From: JAFAZJ01 sp964437145
GTDB lineage: Bacteria; Pseudomonadota; Alphaproteobacteria; Reyranellales; Reyranellaceae
NCBI GenBank assembly: GCA_964437145.1
Contig: CAYTFW010000004.1
Location: 27,888 to 91,887 of the forward strand
DNA length: 64,000 bases
Direction of reading: 5' to 3'
Shown here: piece by piece, positions 34,450 to 42,914 of the stretch
How the letters are laid out: each line of letters starts with the position of its first letter
Position numbering within the stretch: the first letter of the stretch is position 1
The notes under the pieces: model-generated
Told to the model about the DNA's origin: nothing
What the model saw: only the letters and a program-made list of their open reading frames with translations
Database searches by the model: none
Made by a program: the position numbers and the translations under genes

Positions 34450-35955
34450 ATGCGAACCGGCGCCGAGTACCGCGAGAGCTTGCGTGATGGACGGCGTGTC
34501 TGGATCCTGGGCGAGGGGCTCGTCGACGATGTCACCACCCATCCTGCGACCCGCGCGATGGTCGAGGAGTATGTCGGCTGGTACGACCGGCACTTCGATC
34601 CCGCATGGCAGGATACCGTGCTCACGCCGCCGGGCCCCGAGGGCAAGCGCTCGCCGGTGGGCTATCTCGTGCCGCGTTGCGCCGACGATCTCGCGCGCAT
34701 GGGATGCTGCTTCCAGGCGACGACGTTTCTGAGCGCCGGCAACATCACCCATACGCCGGCCTATGGGCACCTCATCGCGCTCGGTGTCCTGCATGCGGTC
34801 GGCCTGCGCAATGCCTCGTTGGAGCAAGTCGCCAACGCGGAAGCCTATCGCGCCGAGATCGCCCGCACCGGCCGGTTCCTGACCTTCGCCGCGGGCGCCG
34901 CCCCGATCGGCTATCGAATGCGGGAAGATCCCGCGGAACGCGGCGCGCTCAACATCGTAGAGCGTACCGACGCCGGTCTGGTGCTTCGCGGCAAGATCGG
35001 CATGCATACCAGTCCCGCCTATGCCGAGGATGTCTATATCGGCGCCCATAACGGCATCGATCTCGATGGTCATCGCGCGTCGTTCGTCGTCGCCGTGAAT
35101 GCACCCGGCGTCACCGTGATCTGCCGCAAACGGTCAGCGCGCGACGATAGTCCGTTCTCGGCGCCGCTCAGCAATCGCTTCGACGAGCTCGACGGCCAGA
35201 TGTGGCTCGACGATGTCCTGATCCCCTGGAACCGCGTCTTCCTGACCGAACCTTCAGCGGAGCCGGTGGCGCGTTGGCTGTTCTGGCATCAACTCTATTG
35301 CTGGCTCGCCAAGGCGGAGTTCACGCTCGGCCTTGCGCTCGCGTGCACCCATGCGATGGGGTTGGCCGCGCATGACCCGACCATCGAGTACCTGATCGAT
35401 CTCATCACCGACGCGCAGACGGTGAAGAGTTGCCAGACCGCCGCCGAGCTCGACCCCGAGATCACGCCGGAGGGCTACTATGCGCCGAACCACAGTCACG
35501 TTTCGGTCGGCAGCCTGGCGATGCTACGCGCGCGTCCGCGCATGAGCGAAATCCTGCGCATCCTGCCGGGCTCGTCGCTGGTGGTCGCCCCCACTGACAG
35601 GGATCTCGCCGATCCCGCGCTCGCCCGCGGACTGGAGGAGTCCTTCGGCGGCGGTGGCTATTCGGCGGCGCAGCGTGCGGCCTTGTTGCAACTGGCGTGG
35701 GACCATGTCGGTTCCGCCCTCGACCACCGCGAATCCGTTTATGAGCTGCACGCCAATGGCGGCGAGCCGGCCTGGCGCGGTCGCCTTCGCCGTCGCTTCG
35801 ATCGCTACAACGAGCTGGCCAACGGCGTCGTGCGGCGGCTCGACGTGAAGATGCCGGAGATCGATCTCAGTGCCATCCGCAACGCGCCGCTCACGGCGCG
35901 GCGGCAGGTGAGCCCGCCCGCGCCGTCGCCCAAGACGGCGGCTGGAACAAGTTGA
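34450..35955 (+). CDS. 4-hydroxyphenylacetate 3-hydroxylase (HpaB)-family flavin-dependent protein
   Basis: 501 residues. The HpaB/4-hydroxybutyryl-CoA dehydratase fold shows MRTGAEYRESLRDGRRVWILGEGL at the start, RTGRFLTFAAGAAP, MHTSPAYAEDVYIGAHNGI and a helical C-terminal domain. HpaB uses reduced FAD to hydroxylate phenols. The ATG at 34450 is 2 bp after the previous stop; a GTG at 34444 would overlap it. Pairing with a molybdenum hydroxylase suggests oxidation of an aromatic or heteroaromatic compound, as inference only. Confidence 0.82.
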   Translation: MRTGAEYRESLRDGRRVWILGEGLVDDVTTHPATRAMVEEYVGWYDRHFDPAWQDTVLTPPGPEGKRSPVGYLVPRCADDLARMGCCFQATTFLSAGNITHTPAYGHLIALGVLHAVGLRNASLEQVANAEAYRAEIARTGRFLTFAAGAAPIGYRMREDPAERGALNIVERTDAGLVLRGKIGMHTSPAYAEDVYIGAHNGIDLDGHRASFVVAVNAPGVTVICRKRSARDDSPFSAPLSNRFDELDGQMWLDDVLIPWNRVFLTEPSAEPVARWLFWHQLYCWLAKAEFTLGLALACTHAMGLAAHDPTIEYLIDLITDAQTVKSCQTAAELDPEITPEGYYAPNHSHVSVGSLAMLRARPRMSEILRILPGSSLVVAPTDRDLADPALARGLEESFGGGGYSAAQRAALLQLAWDHVGSALDHRESVYELHANGGEPAWRGRLRRRFDRYNELANGVVRRLDVKMPEIDLSAIRNAPLTARRQVSPPAPSPKTAAGTS

Positions 35956-36501
35956 TCAGCCCGAGGCCGACGCGCTCTCGATCACCAGCGCCTTCTTCTG
36001 CGCCAGGTCGTATTTCAGGCGCTGGACGTAGTCGAGGTCGCGGCCGGTGACGCGCACGAAGCGCGAGCCGTCGGGATAATCGATGGAGTGGATGTCGCCG
36101 ACGTCGTAGCAACCGGCATGGCCGGGCTCGAGGCGATAGGTCTTCACCGCCTCCAGCTCGGCCGGGCCGGCGCCGTCGCCCTTGTCGAGGCGGCGCCACA
36201 CCGTCATGTCGGTGTGCTTGACCGCCTGGCCGTACACCGCCCAGGACGGGCCGTGGTCGTGTGGTGGCGATTTGTGCGCGCCGTTGTTGACGTGGCCCAG
36301 CACGACGAAGCCCAGCTCCTTGTCCTCGTAGAGCGTGGTGCGGCCCTTGGGTGCGTCGGGGCCCACGGCCTTGTCGACGAAGTCCTTGTTGGCCAGCAGC
36401 TTCTCCAGCAGCACGCGCACCTTCTCGCGGCCGTCGCGGCCGGGCGTACCCTTCAGCGCGGCGTGGGCGTCGCCGCAGAATTCCTCGAGCGTGTAGGCCA
36501 T
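35956..36501 (-). CDS. Cupin protein resembling cysteine/thiol dioxygenases
   Basis: 181 residues from the ATG at 36501 with a GGGAGGAAA ribosome binding site. The cupin metal motif is PPHDHGPSWAVYGQAV, and GHAGCYDVGDIHSIDYPDGSRFVRVTG supplies the third histidine region. This arrangement resembles thiol dioxygenases (cysteine or 3-mercaptopropionate) that oxidise a thiol to a sulfinate with Fe(II). The assignment rests on motif shape, so other cupin functions remain possible. It is divergent from the SDR gene. Confidence 0.7.
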   Translation of the reverse strand: MAYTLEEFCGDAHAALKGTPGRDGREKVRVLLEKLLANKDFVDKAVGPDAPKGRTTLYEDKELGFVVLGHVNNGAHKSPPHDHGPSWAVYGQAVKHTDMTVWRRLDKGDGAGPAELEAVKTYRLEPGHAGCYDVGDIHSIDYPDGSRFVRVTGRDLDYVQRLKYDLAQKKALVIESASASG

Positions 36502-36580
36502 GGTTTCCTCCCGGCGAAACTGGGGTGTCGCGATGGGTGCTAGGGTACCGCACCGGCGGCCGCGCACAAGGGAGCGAGAC

Positions 36581-37327
36581 GTGAAGAAGGACCTGTTCGA
36601 TTTCACCGGCAAGGTGGCGCTCGTCACCGGCGGCAGCCGCGGCATGGGCCGGCAGATGGTGCTGGCCTTCGCCGAGCGCGGCGCCGATGTCGTCATCACC
36701 AGCCGCAAGATGGAGTCCTGCGAGAAGGTCGCCGCCGAGGTGCGCGCGATGGGCCGCCGCGCGCTGCCCTATGCCTGCAACGTCGCGCGTTGGGAGGAGC
36801 TCGACGGGCTGGTCGACGCGGCTTATGGCGCCTTCGGCAAGGTCGACATCCTGGTGTGCAACGCCGGCAGCTCGCCGATCGTGCCGTCCTCGGTCGAGAC
36901 CAGCGAGCAGCTTTTCGACCGCGTGATCTCGCTGAACTTCAAGGGCCCGTTCCGGCTCAACGCGCTGGTCGGCAGCCGCATGGTCAAGGGCGACGGTGGC
37001 TGCATCATCAATGTCAGCAGCGTCGGCGCGCTGCGCCCCAGGCCGCAGATCATCCCCTATGCCGGCGCCAAGGCGGGGCTGAACGCGATGACCGTGGGCT
37101 TCGCCTTCGAGTTCGGCCCCAAGGTGCGGGTCAACACCATCTCGCCCGGCCGCTTCCTCACCGACATCGCCGACGCCTGGCCGGAGGAGCACAAGAAGAA
37201 CAGCAGCGCCGCGCTCAAGCGCAGCGGCCAGCCCGAGGAGATCGTCACTGCCGCGCTCTACCTGGCGAGCGACGCCTCCTCGTTCACCACGGGATCGAAC
37301 ATCCAGGTGGACGGCGGTATCGCCTGA
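36581..37327 (+). CDS. Short-chain dehydrogenase/reductase
   Basis: 248 residues of the classical SDR type. The cofactor motif is VALVTGGSRGMGRQ, followed by LVCNAGSSP. The catalytic serine is in IINVSSVGAL and the YxxxK motif is YAGAK. The C-terminal GSNIQVDGGIA is typical. A GTG at 36581 with AAGGGAGCG upstream is preferred over an ATG at 36500 that would overlap the divergent cupin start. The substrate is unknown. Confidence 0.88.
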   Translation: MKKDLFDFTGKVALVTGGSRGMGRQMVLAFAERGADVVITSRKMESCEKVAAEVRAMGRRALPYACNVARWEELDGLVDAAYGAFGKVDILVCNAGSSPIVPSSVETSEQLFDRVISLNFKGPFRLNALVGSRMVKGDGGCIINVSSVGALRPRPQIIPYAGAKAGLNAMTVGFAFEFGPKVRVNTISPGRFLTDIADAWPEEHKKNSSAALKRSGQPEEIVTAALYLASDASSFTTGSNIQVDGGIA

Positions 37328-37334
37328 GCGGGGA

Positions 37335-38132
37335 TCAGCCGTAGAGCGTGAGGAGACCCCGCGCGCTGACATAGAGGCCTGCGGCGATGACGAAGCCGGC
37401 GAACACCCGGGTCAGGGTCGATTTGTGACGCGCGAGGATGGCGTTGGCGCGGGCGCCCAGCATCGCGCCGACCACGCCGCCGGCGATCAGCAGGCCGGCG
37501 ATGGGCCAGTCGATCAGGCCGGACCAGGCGTAGCTCGATGCCGAGGCCAGACCGAAGGCGGCGACCGCGACGAGCGAGGCGCTGGTGGCGGCCGCCAGGC
37601 TCATGCCCGTCGCCATCATCAGTCCCGGCACGATCAGGAAGCCGCCGCCGATGCCGAAGAAGCCCGACAGCAGGCCGACGCCGGCGCCCAGGCCGACGAG
37701 GCGCGGCACCAGGCGGGGAGCGCTTTCACGTGTGAGCCAGACATCGTCGCCGCCGGCCGGCTTCGATCGCAGCATCAGCGCGCCGACCACGATCATGACA
37801 AGGCCGAAGAGTGCCAGCAGCTTCTGGCCGTCCGTCGCCTTGCCGATGGCGGCGCCGAGAAGCGCGCCGCCGACGCCGGCGACGCTGAACACCGCCGCGC
37901 AGGGCCAGTGGACGCGCGTGCGCCGGGCGTGCAGCCCGAGACCGACGGTGGCGTTGGCGGCGACGGCCAGCGCGGCGGTGCCGACCGCCACGTGGGTCGA
38001 GGACATGCCGACGAGATAGACCAGCAGCGGCACGGCGAGGATCGACCCGCCGCCGCCAATAAGCGCCAGAACAACGCCGATGGCGACACCGGAGCCGAGC
38101 GCCAGCGCCGCCGGGGCCAACGCCGCGATCAT
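37335..38132 (-). CDS. TSUP-family (TauE/SafE) sulfite/organosulfur exporter
   Basis: 265-residue inner-membrane protein with about eight hydrophobic helices and two glycine-rich family repeats: GVVLALIGGGGSILAVPLLVYLVG near the start and GLLSGFFGIGGGFLIVPGLMMATG in the second half. Members export sulfite, thiosulfate or sulfoacetate. Its ATG at 38132 overlaps the stop of the rhodanese gene (ATGA). As the last gene in the minus-strand sulfide operon it probably removes the sulfite or thiosulfate made by its neighbours. Confidence 0.9.
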   Translation of the reverse strand: MIAALAPAALALGSGVAIGVVLALIGGGGSILAVPLLVYLVGMSSTHVAVGTAALAVAANATVGLGLHARRTRVHWPCAAVFSVAGVGGALLGAAIGKATDGQKLLALFGLVMIVVGALMLRSKPAGGDDVWLTRESAPRLVPRLVGLGAGVGLLSGFFGIGGGFLIVPGLMMATGMSLAAATSASLVAVAAFGLASASSYAWSGLIDWPIAGLLIAGGVVGAMLGARANAILARHKSTLTRVFAGFVIAAGLYVSARGLLTLYG

Positions 38133-38656
38133 GCCGCGGCGCCTCTCGACGCCCGGTTCCACGGCATCAGGGCCAGCAGCTTGGCCATGCCGCACCAGCC
38201 GCTGACGCCCGCGAACACGAGGCCGGCGCCGACGACGGCGGAAAGGGCGATGAAGGCCGGCGCCACGGTCACGGCCAGTACCGCGCCGAGCACCACCAGG
38301 CCGCCCGCCGTGATCTGGACCTGGCGCATGATCTCGATCGGCTGGGAGCGGTCAGCCGCCACGGGCAGCCCGGCTTTCCTCCACGCCTCGATGCCGCCTT
38401 CAAGGATGTAGGCATCGCAGGTCGCGGCCTCGGCCAGTCGCTGCGCGTTGGCCTGGGTACGCGCGCCGGAGCGACAATGGAAAACAATGGCCCGCGCCTC
38501 GCCGGCGTCGATCGCCGCCAGTCGCGACAGCGCTTCATGCCGCGCGCCCGGGACGCGTTCGCGCCGGTGCTCGTCGAGCTCGCGGATATCGACAAGGATG
38601 GCGCCCTGGTCGATGAGCCGCCTGGCCGCCTGCGGGTTGATGGTGGGAAGTGCCAT
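38129..38656 (-). CDS. Rhodanese fused to a two-helix DUF2892-type membrane tail
   Basis: 175 residues. The rhodanese domain (residues 1-105) includes LVDIRELDEHRRERVPGA and the active-site loop VFHCRSGARTQ, whose cysteine would carry the persulfide. A C-terminal pair of hydrophobic helices follows (GGLVVLGAVLAVTVAPAFIALSAVV), as in DUF2892. It would move sulfane sulfur between persulfide donors and thiols at the membrane. The ATG at 38656 has AAGGATCG upstream; 24 bp separate it from the arsR stop. Confidence 0.9.
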   Translation of the reverse strand: MALPTINPQAARRLIDQGAILVDIRELDEHRRERVPGARHEALSRLAAIDAGEARAIVFHCRSGARTQANAQRLAEAATCDAYILEGGIEAWRKAGLPVAADRSQPIEIMRQVQITAGGLVVLGAVLAVTVAPAFIALSAVVGAGLVFAGVSGWCGMAKLLALMPWNRASRGAAA

Positions 38657-38680
38657 GGTCGATCCTTTCAAGCGCTAGGT

Positions 38681-39001
38681 TCAGTCGCGGCAATAGAGCC
38701 GGTACAGCGTCGACAGCAGCGTGCCGATGCGGGGATCGGCGATCCGGTACCAGATCGTCCGCGACTCGCGGCGGAAGGTGACGATGCCTTCGTCGCGCAT
38801 GCGGGCGAGGTGCTGGGAGAGGGCCGATTGCGATAGGCCGACGTCCGTCGCCAGGGCGCCGACCGTCGCTTCGCCTTCCTCCACGAGCCGGCACAGGATC
38901 AGCATGCGCCGATCGTTGGCCAGCGCGCGCAGAATATCGGCGACCTCCGCGGCTTTGCTTTCCAGCGCCTCTGCGTCGATGCGGGTTGCCGCTGTCGCCA
39001 T
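38681..39001 (-). CDS. BigR/SqrR-like ArsR-family repressor of the sulfide module
   Basis: 106 residues with a winged-helix core (TVGALATDVGLSQSALSQHLARMRDEGIVTFRRE). Two cysteines, in MLILCRLVEEGEA and at the very end LYRLYCRD, sit where the persulfide-sensing pair of BigR lies. It is clearly paralogous to the ArsR at 14611-14955. It is divergent from the MBL gene, with a 19-bp palindrome in between. The start is the ATG at 39001; a GTG at 39007 is possible. It is expected to repress both sides until persulfide accumulates. Confidence 0.87.
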   Translation of the reverse strand: MATAATRIDAEALESKAAEVADILRALANDRRMLILCRLVEEGEATVGALATDVGLSQSALSQHLARMRDEGIVTFRRESRTIWYRIADPRIGTLLSTLYRLYCRD

Positions 39002-39021
39002 TGTCACTTCTGTAGTTAAGG

Positions 39022-39040
39022 TATTGCTAATTTAGCAATA
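39022..39040. promoter_or_regulatory. 19-bp palindromic operator between divergent arsR and MBL genes
   Basis: TATTGCTAATTTAGCAATA is a perfect 9-bp inverted repeat around a single base. It lies 21 bp upstream of the arsR start and 42 bp upstream of the MBL start, an A/T-rich island in a GC-rich genome. GCTAATA follows directly, an extra half-site. The core is identical to the site at 14964-14975. This is a strong candidate ArsR binding site. Confidence 0.75.
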
Positions 39041-39081
39041 GCTAATACATAGGTCAAGCATCCACCTTGGAGACATGACAG

Positions 39082-39960
39082 ATGACGCCACGACCCGACA
39101 TCGAGGTCTTCTTCGACGAGGCGACGTTCACCGTCAGCTATCTGGTCGCCGATCCGGTGACCGGCCGGGCCGCGATCATCGATCCGGTCCTCGACTACGA
39201 CCATCGCGCCGGCAAGGTGTCGACCGGTTCCGCCGACCGGCTTCTCGCCCGGGTCGCCGAACGTGGCGATTGGGTCGACTGGATTCTCGAGACCCACGCG
39301 CATGCCGATCATTTGAGCGCCGCGCAGTACCTCAAGGCGCGCACCGGCGCCGCCGTCGTGATCGGCGAGCACATCCGCGACGTGCAGCGCGTCTTCGCGC
39401 CTGTGTTCGACGCCGCCGATGTTGGCGGCGAGGGACGGGAGTTCGACCGGCTGGTGCGCGACGGCGAGCGGCTGAATTTGGGTGGACTGGAGATCGAGGT
39501 GATGCATCTGCCGGGTCACACGCCGGCGGATGTCGCCTATCGCGTGGGCGACGCCGTCTTCGTCGGCGACACGATCTTCATGCCTGACTATGGCACGGCG
39601 CGCACCGACTTCCCTGGCGGTGACGCCGCGACGCTCTATGCCTCGATCCGGCGCCTGCTGTCGCTGCCGGCTGAAACCCGTCTGTTCATGTGCCACGACT
39701 ACAAGGCGCCCGGGCGCGACGCCTATGCGTGGGAGACCACCGTGGGCGAGCAGCGCCGCAACAACGTGCACGTGCGCGACGGCGTCGATCAGGCGGCATT
39801 CGTGGCGATGCGCCAGCGGCGCGATGCGACGCTGGCGGCACCGGTCCTGCTGCTGCCGTCGATCCAGGTCAACATTCGTGCCGGTCGGCTGCCGCCGCCG
39901 GACGCCAACGGCACGCGCTATCTGCGCATCCCGCTGCGCGTGCCGCAGAGCATCGCCTGA
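39082..39960 (+). CDS. Persulfide-dioxygenase-like MBL-fold hydrolase (Blh/ETHE1 type)
   Basis: 292 residues of metallo-beta-lactamase fold. The metal motif is THAHADHLSAAQYLK, with HLPGHTPADVAYRV, FVGDTIFMPDYGTARTDFPGG and a final CHDYK. The DFPGG segment and overall order match the Blh proteins found with BigR. These oxidise glutathione persulfide or polysulfide to sulfite. The neighbours (rhodanese, exporter, persulfide sensor) complete a sulfide-detoxification module. It ends 7 bp before a hairpin followed by five Ts. Confidence 0.88.
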   Translation: MTPRPDIEVFFDEATFTVSYLVADPVTGRAAIIDPVLDYDHRAGKVSTGSADRLLARVAERGDWVDWILETHAHADHLSAAQYLKARTGAAVVIGEHIRDVQRVFAPVFDAADVGGEGREFDRLVRDGERLNLGGLEIEVMHLPGHTPADVAYRVGDAVFVGDTIFMPDYGTARTDFPGGDAATLYASIRRLLSLPAETRLFMCHDYKAPGRDAYAWETTVGEQRRNNVHVRDGVDQAAFVAMRQRRDATLAAPVLLLPSIQVNIRAGRLPPPDANGTRYLRIPLRVPQSIA

Positions 39961-39967
39961 GCCCTCC

Positions 39968-40070
39968 GTCATCCCGAGCGTATGCAAGGGATCTCCTCGC
40001 CCGAGACTCGCCCGAGGCGATCCTTCGACTGCGCCGCGCGTCGCGCGGCTCCGCTCAGGATGACGTTTTT
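39968..40070. terminator. Hairpin repeat with T-run, probable terminator
   Basis: A GTCATCCCGAGCG arm at 39968 pairs with a diverged CTCAGGATGAC arm ending 40064, with internal GC hairpins between. GTTTTT (40065-40070) follows, as expected for an intrinsic terminator of the MBL gene. The same repeat family occurs at four other sites in the window. Confidence 0.6.
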
Positions 40071-40074
40071 GGCG

Positions 40075-40593
40075 TCACTCCGGATAGCGCCATGGCTTCG
40101 CCGGTTGCTGCGCTGTCTCGTCGATCGTCCAGTGCGGGATCGACAGGCCGGGCGCCACGTCGGCGAAGACCATGCGCATGCGGCTGCCGACACCGACGCG
40201 CTTGACCATGTCAGGCGGCGCCAGCTTGCCGTCGGGCGTCGCGAGATTGCCGACGACGCGCAGCGCGTGATGCTCGGTAGGCTTGCCCTTCTGCGTGTCG
40301 AGGTCGACGAGCAGGATCAGGTAGGGCGTGAACTGCTTGAACGCCGGCTGGATGGCGTGGTGCACCTCGGAGTAGGAGTGCACCGCGCCTTTGCCCTCGA
40401 CCCGCGTCCAGGTCGACTTGGCGTGGGCGCAGAACGGGCAGCCGGTAGTCGGCGGATAGCGCAGCAGGCCGCAGGCATCGCAGCGCTGCAGGTGGAAGTC
40501 GTGCGCCGCGCAGTGCTTGAAGTAGGCGAGGTTCTCAACGTCGAGATCGTTGATCTCCAGCGGCATGCCGAGATAGGTGGCGGAGATGGCCAT
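40075..40593 (-). CDS. Zn-ribbon and OB-fold protein (DUF35), partner of thiolase-like protein
   Basis: 172 residues. The zinc ribbon is LQRCDACGLLRYPPTTGCPFCAH (two CxxC pairs, residues 38-62), followed by an OB fold (WTRVEGKGAVHSYSEVHHA). DUF35 proteins form complexes with thiolase-fold proteins and help bind the CoA substrate. The thiolase gene lies 14 bp upstream in the same operon, the standard arrangement. Confidence 0.9.
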   Translation of the reverse strand: MAISATYLGMPLEINDLDVENLAYFKHCAAHDFHLQRCDACGLLRYPPTTGCPFCAHAKSTWTRVEGKGAVHSYSEVHHAIQPAFKQFTPYLILLVDLDTQKGKPTEHHALRVVGNLATPDGKLAPPDMVKRVGVGSRMRMVFADVAPGLSIPHWTIDETAQQPAKPWRYPE

Positions 40594-40607
40594 GGTGCGT
40601 TCCTCCC

Positions 40608-41867
40608 TCAGGCGCCGCGCCGCATGACCATCGCCGAGCCCGTGCCGGGCATCGCCCAGCCGAGATTGGCGCTGACCTCGACGTTCTTCACCTGGCGGCA
40701 GCCGCCCGGCCGGTAGTCGTAGGTGTGCTGGCGCTTGCCGTCGGGTCCGATGGGACAGGAGTCGTCGACGTCGTGCCGGAGCTGGCGCACGTTCTCGACC
40801 ACCATGTTCACGCCGTGTGTGTAGCCCTCGCAGAGATGGCCGCCGCTCGTGTTGTTAGGCCGCCTGCCGCCCAGCCGCATCGTGCCGTCGCTGACGTAGT
40901 ACCCGCCTTCGCCCTTCTTGCAGAAGCCGTAATCCTCGAGCTGCAGCATGGTGGTGAAGGTGAAGGCGTCGTAGGAGCCGGTGATGTCGACATCTTGCGG
41001 CCCGACGCCGGCGTTGGGCCACAGGATGTCCTTGGCGTAATGGCCGGCCACGGTCGAGATCGGGCCGCACTGATAGTGCATGTCCATGCGCGGCTTGTTG
41101 CAGCGGCCGACGACACCCCTGATCAGCACCGGCGTGTGCTTACAATCCTTGGCGCGGTCGGCCGAGGTGATGATGATCGCCGTGCCGTTGTCGGTCTCGA
41201 CGCAGCAATCGAGCAAATGCAGCGGCTTGCAGATCATGCGGCTGTTGAGCACGTCGTCGACCGTGACGCGCTCCTTGTAATAGGCCTTGGGGTTGTTGCC
41301 GGCGTGCTCGCTGTGGATCGCCTTCACATGCGCCACCTGCGCCGGCGTCGTGCCGTAATCGTGCATGTGGCGCATGAAGCTGAGGCTGAACATCTGGCCG
41401 GCGCTCTGCCAGCCATAGGCGCGGCCGTGCAGCATGTCGCCCTGGACCGGTGCGGCGGCGCGCGCGCCGGTGCCGCCGATACGGACCTGCGAGAAGCCGT
41501 TCATGGCGCGGAAGATCACCACGGTCTTGCACATGCCGGCCTCGATCAGGCCGATCGCCATGCCGCACAGCGCCTCGGTCGAGGAACCGCCGCCGAAGAC
41601 GTCCATGTAGAAGTTGAGGCGGATGCCGAGATCGCCGGCGATGAACGGCCCGAAGGTCGAATCGCCGGACTGGTAGGACAGCATGCCATCGATGTCGGAG
41701 GGCTTCAGACCGGCGTCGGCGATGGCGTTGCGCACCGCCCAGCTTCCCAGCGCCCGCGTCGTGATGCCGGAGCCGCGGGTATAGGTCGTCTCGCCGACGC
41801 CGACGATGGCGTACTTGTCTCGGAGATATTTCGGGCTGGTGGTATCGACATCGGCCGGCAACGGCAT
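40608..41867 (-). CDS. Thiolase-family protein (SCP-x/lipid-transfer type)
   Basis: 419 residues of thiolase fold: YAIVGVGETTYTRGSG at the start, GGGSSTEALCGMAIGLIEAGMCKTVVIF around the nucleophile region, and HLLDCCVETDNGTAIIITSADRAKD. Near the C-terminus SGGHLCEGYTHG supplies the second active-site region. Such proteins pair with DUF35 and act on steroid-chain, isoprenoid or aryl acyl-CoAs, sometimes as aldolases rather than thiolases. The substrate is unknown. Confidence 0.86.
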   Translation of the reverse strand: MPLPADVDTTSPKYLRDKYAIVGVGETTYTRGSGITTRALGSWAVRNAIADAGLKPSDIDGMLSYQSGDSTFGPFIAGDLGIRLNFYMDVFGGGSSTEALCGMAIGLIEAGMCKTVVIFRAMNGFSQVRIGGTGARAAAPVQGDMLHGRAYGWQSAGQMFSLSFMRHMHDYGTTPAQVAHVKAIHSEHAGNNPKAYYKERVTVDDVLNSRMICKPLHLLDCCVETDNGTAIIITSADRAKDCKHTPVLIRGVVGRCNKPRMDMHYQCGPISTVAGHYAKDILWPNAGVGPQDVDITGSYDAFTFTTMLQLEDYGFCKKGEGGYYVSDGTMRLGGRRPNNTSGGHLCEGYTHGVNMVVENVRQLRHDVDDSCPIGPDGKRQHTYDYRPGGCRQVKNVEVSANLGWAMPGTGSAMVMRRGA

Positions 41868-41962
41868 GGGCGCTCTCCCTCGTTGTTTCGCAAGACAGTG
41901 TATCGCGACCCGGCGTACGCGCTAGGATCGAGGCAACGAGCATCACGCATGGGAGGGACGCA

Positions 41963-42844
41963 ATGAACGCGGTGAAGATCGGCGACGCGACGGTCACGCG
42001 CATCGAGGAAACCTACGAGCCGAACTTCGACGCGGCGCGGTTCTTTTCCGACTGGCGGCCGGAGATCGTCGACAAGCATCGCGACTGGATGCTGCCCGAC
42101 CATTTCGATCCGGCGAGCGGCATGATCAAGCTCAGCGTGCATAGCTGGCTGATCACCGTGGGCGGCAAGCGCATCCTGATCGACGGCTGCGTCGGCAATC
42201 ATAAGCCGCGCCCGCTGCGCAAGATGTGGGACATGATGAACACGCCCTATCTGGAGCGGCTGGCGGCCGCCGGCGTGAAGCCGGAGCAGGTCGATATCGT
42301 GATGTGCACCCACCTGCACATGGACCATGTCGGCTGGAACACGCGGCTGGAGAACGGCCGCTGGGTGCCGACCTTCCCCAATGCGAAATACGTCTTCAGC
42401 CGCGCCGATTACGACCATTACCTCAAGCTCGACAGCGATCCCACCACCGGCCCGGTCAACCAGGGCTCGTTCCGTGACAGCGTTCTGCCGGTCGTCGAGG
42501 CGCGGCTGTCGCAGATGGTCGACGGCGCGCACACGCTCGATGAGCACCTCTCGCTCGATCCGCGGCCCGGCCATACGCCCGGCACGGTGGCGATCAACCT
42601 CGCCTCGCGCGGCCAGAAGGCGCTGTTTTGCGGTGACATCCTGCATCACGCCATCCAGGTCTATCACCCGGAGTGGAACAGCTTCGCCTGCGCCGACCAG
42701 GTCAACGCGCGCAAGAGCCGCCGCCAGGTGCTAGAGGACTGCGCCGGGTCGGGCGCGCTGTTGATGCCGGCGCATTTCGGCGCGCCCTTCGTCTGCCGCG
42801 TCGATCACAAGGGCGGGGGCTTCACGCCGCGCTTCGGCGCCTGA
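41963..42844 (+). CDS. MBL-fold metallohydrolase (lactonase-like)
   Basis: 293 residues with the binuclear zinc motif MCTHLHMDHVGWN (HxHxDH), RPGHTPGTVAINLAS, LFCGDILHHAIQ and a terminal MPAHFGAPF. The order and length resemble the N-acyl-homoserine-lactonase-like and organophosphate-hydrolase-like branches. No signal peptide. It is divergent from the thiolase gene. The substrate cannot be told. Confidence 0.86.
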   Translation: MNAVKIGDATVTRIEETYEPNFDAARFFSDWRPEIVDKHRDWMLPDHFDPASGMIKLSVHSWLITVGGKRILIDGCVGNHKPRPLRKMWDMMNTPYLERLAAAGVKPEQVDIVMCTHLHMDHVGWNTRLENGRWVPTFPNAKYVFSRADYDHYLKLDSDPTTGPVNQGSFRDSVLPVVEARLSQMVDGAHTLDEHLSLDPRPGHTPGTVAINLASRGQKALFCGDILHHAIQVYHPEWNSFACADQVNARKSRRQVLEDCAGSGALLMPAHFGAPFVCRVDHKGGGFTPRFGA

Positions 42845-42914
42845 TTCATTGAAGCGCGCGATGGCCGCGGGTACAGTGCGACGGAAGGACCTTTGCGCGT
42901 TTGACGGAACCACA

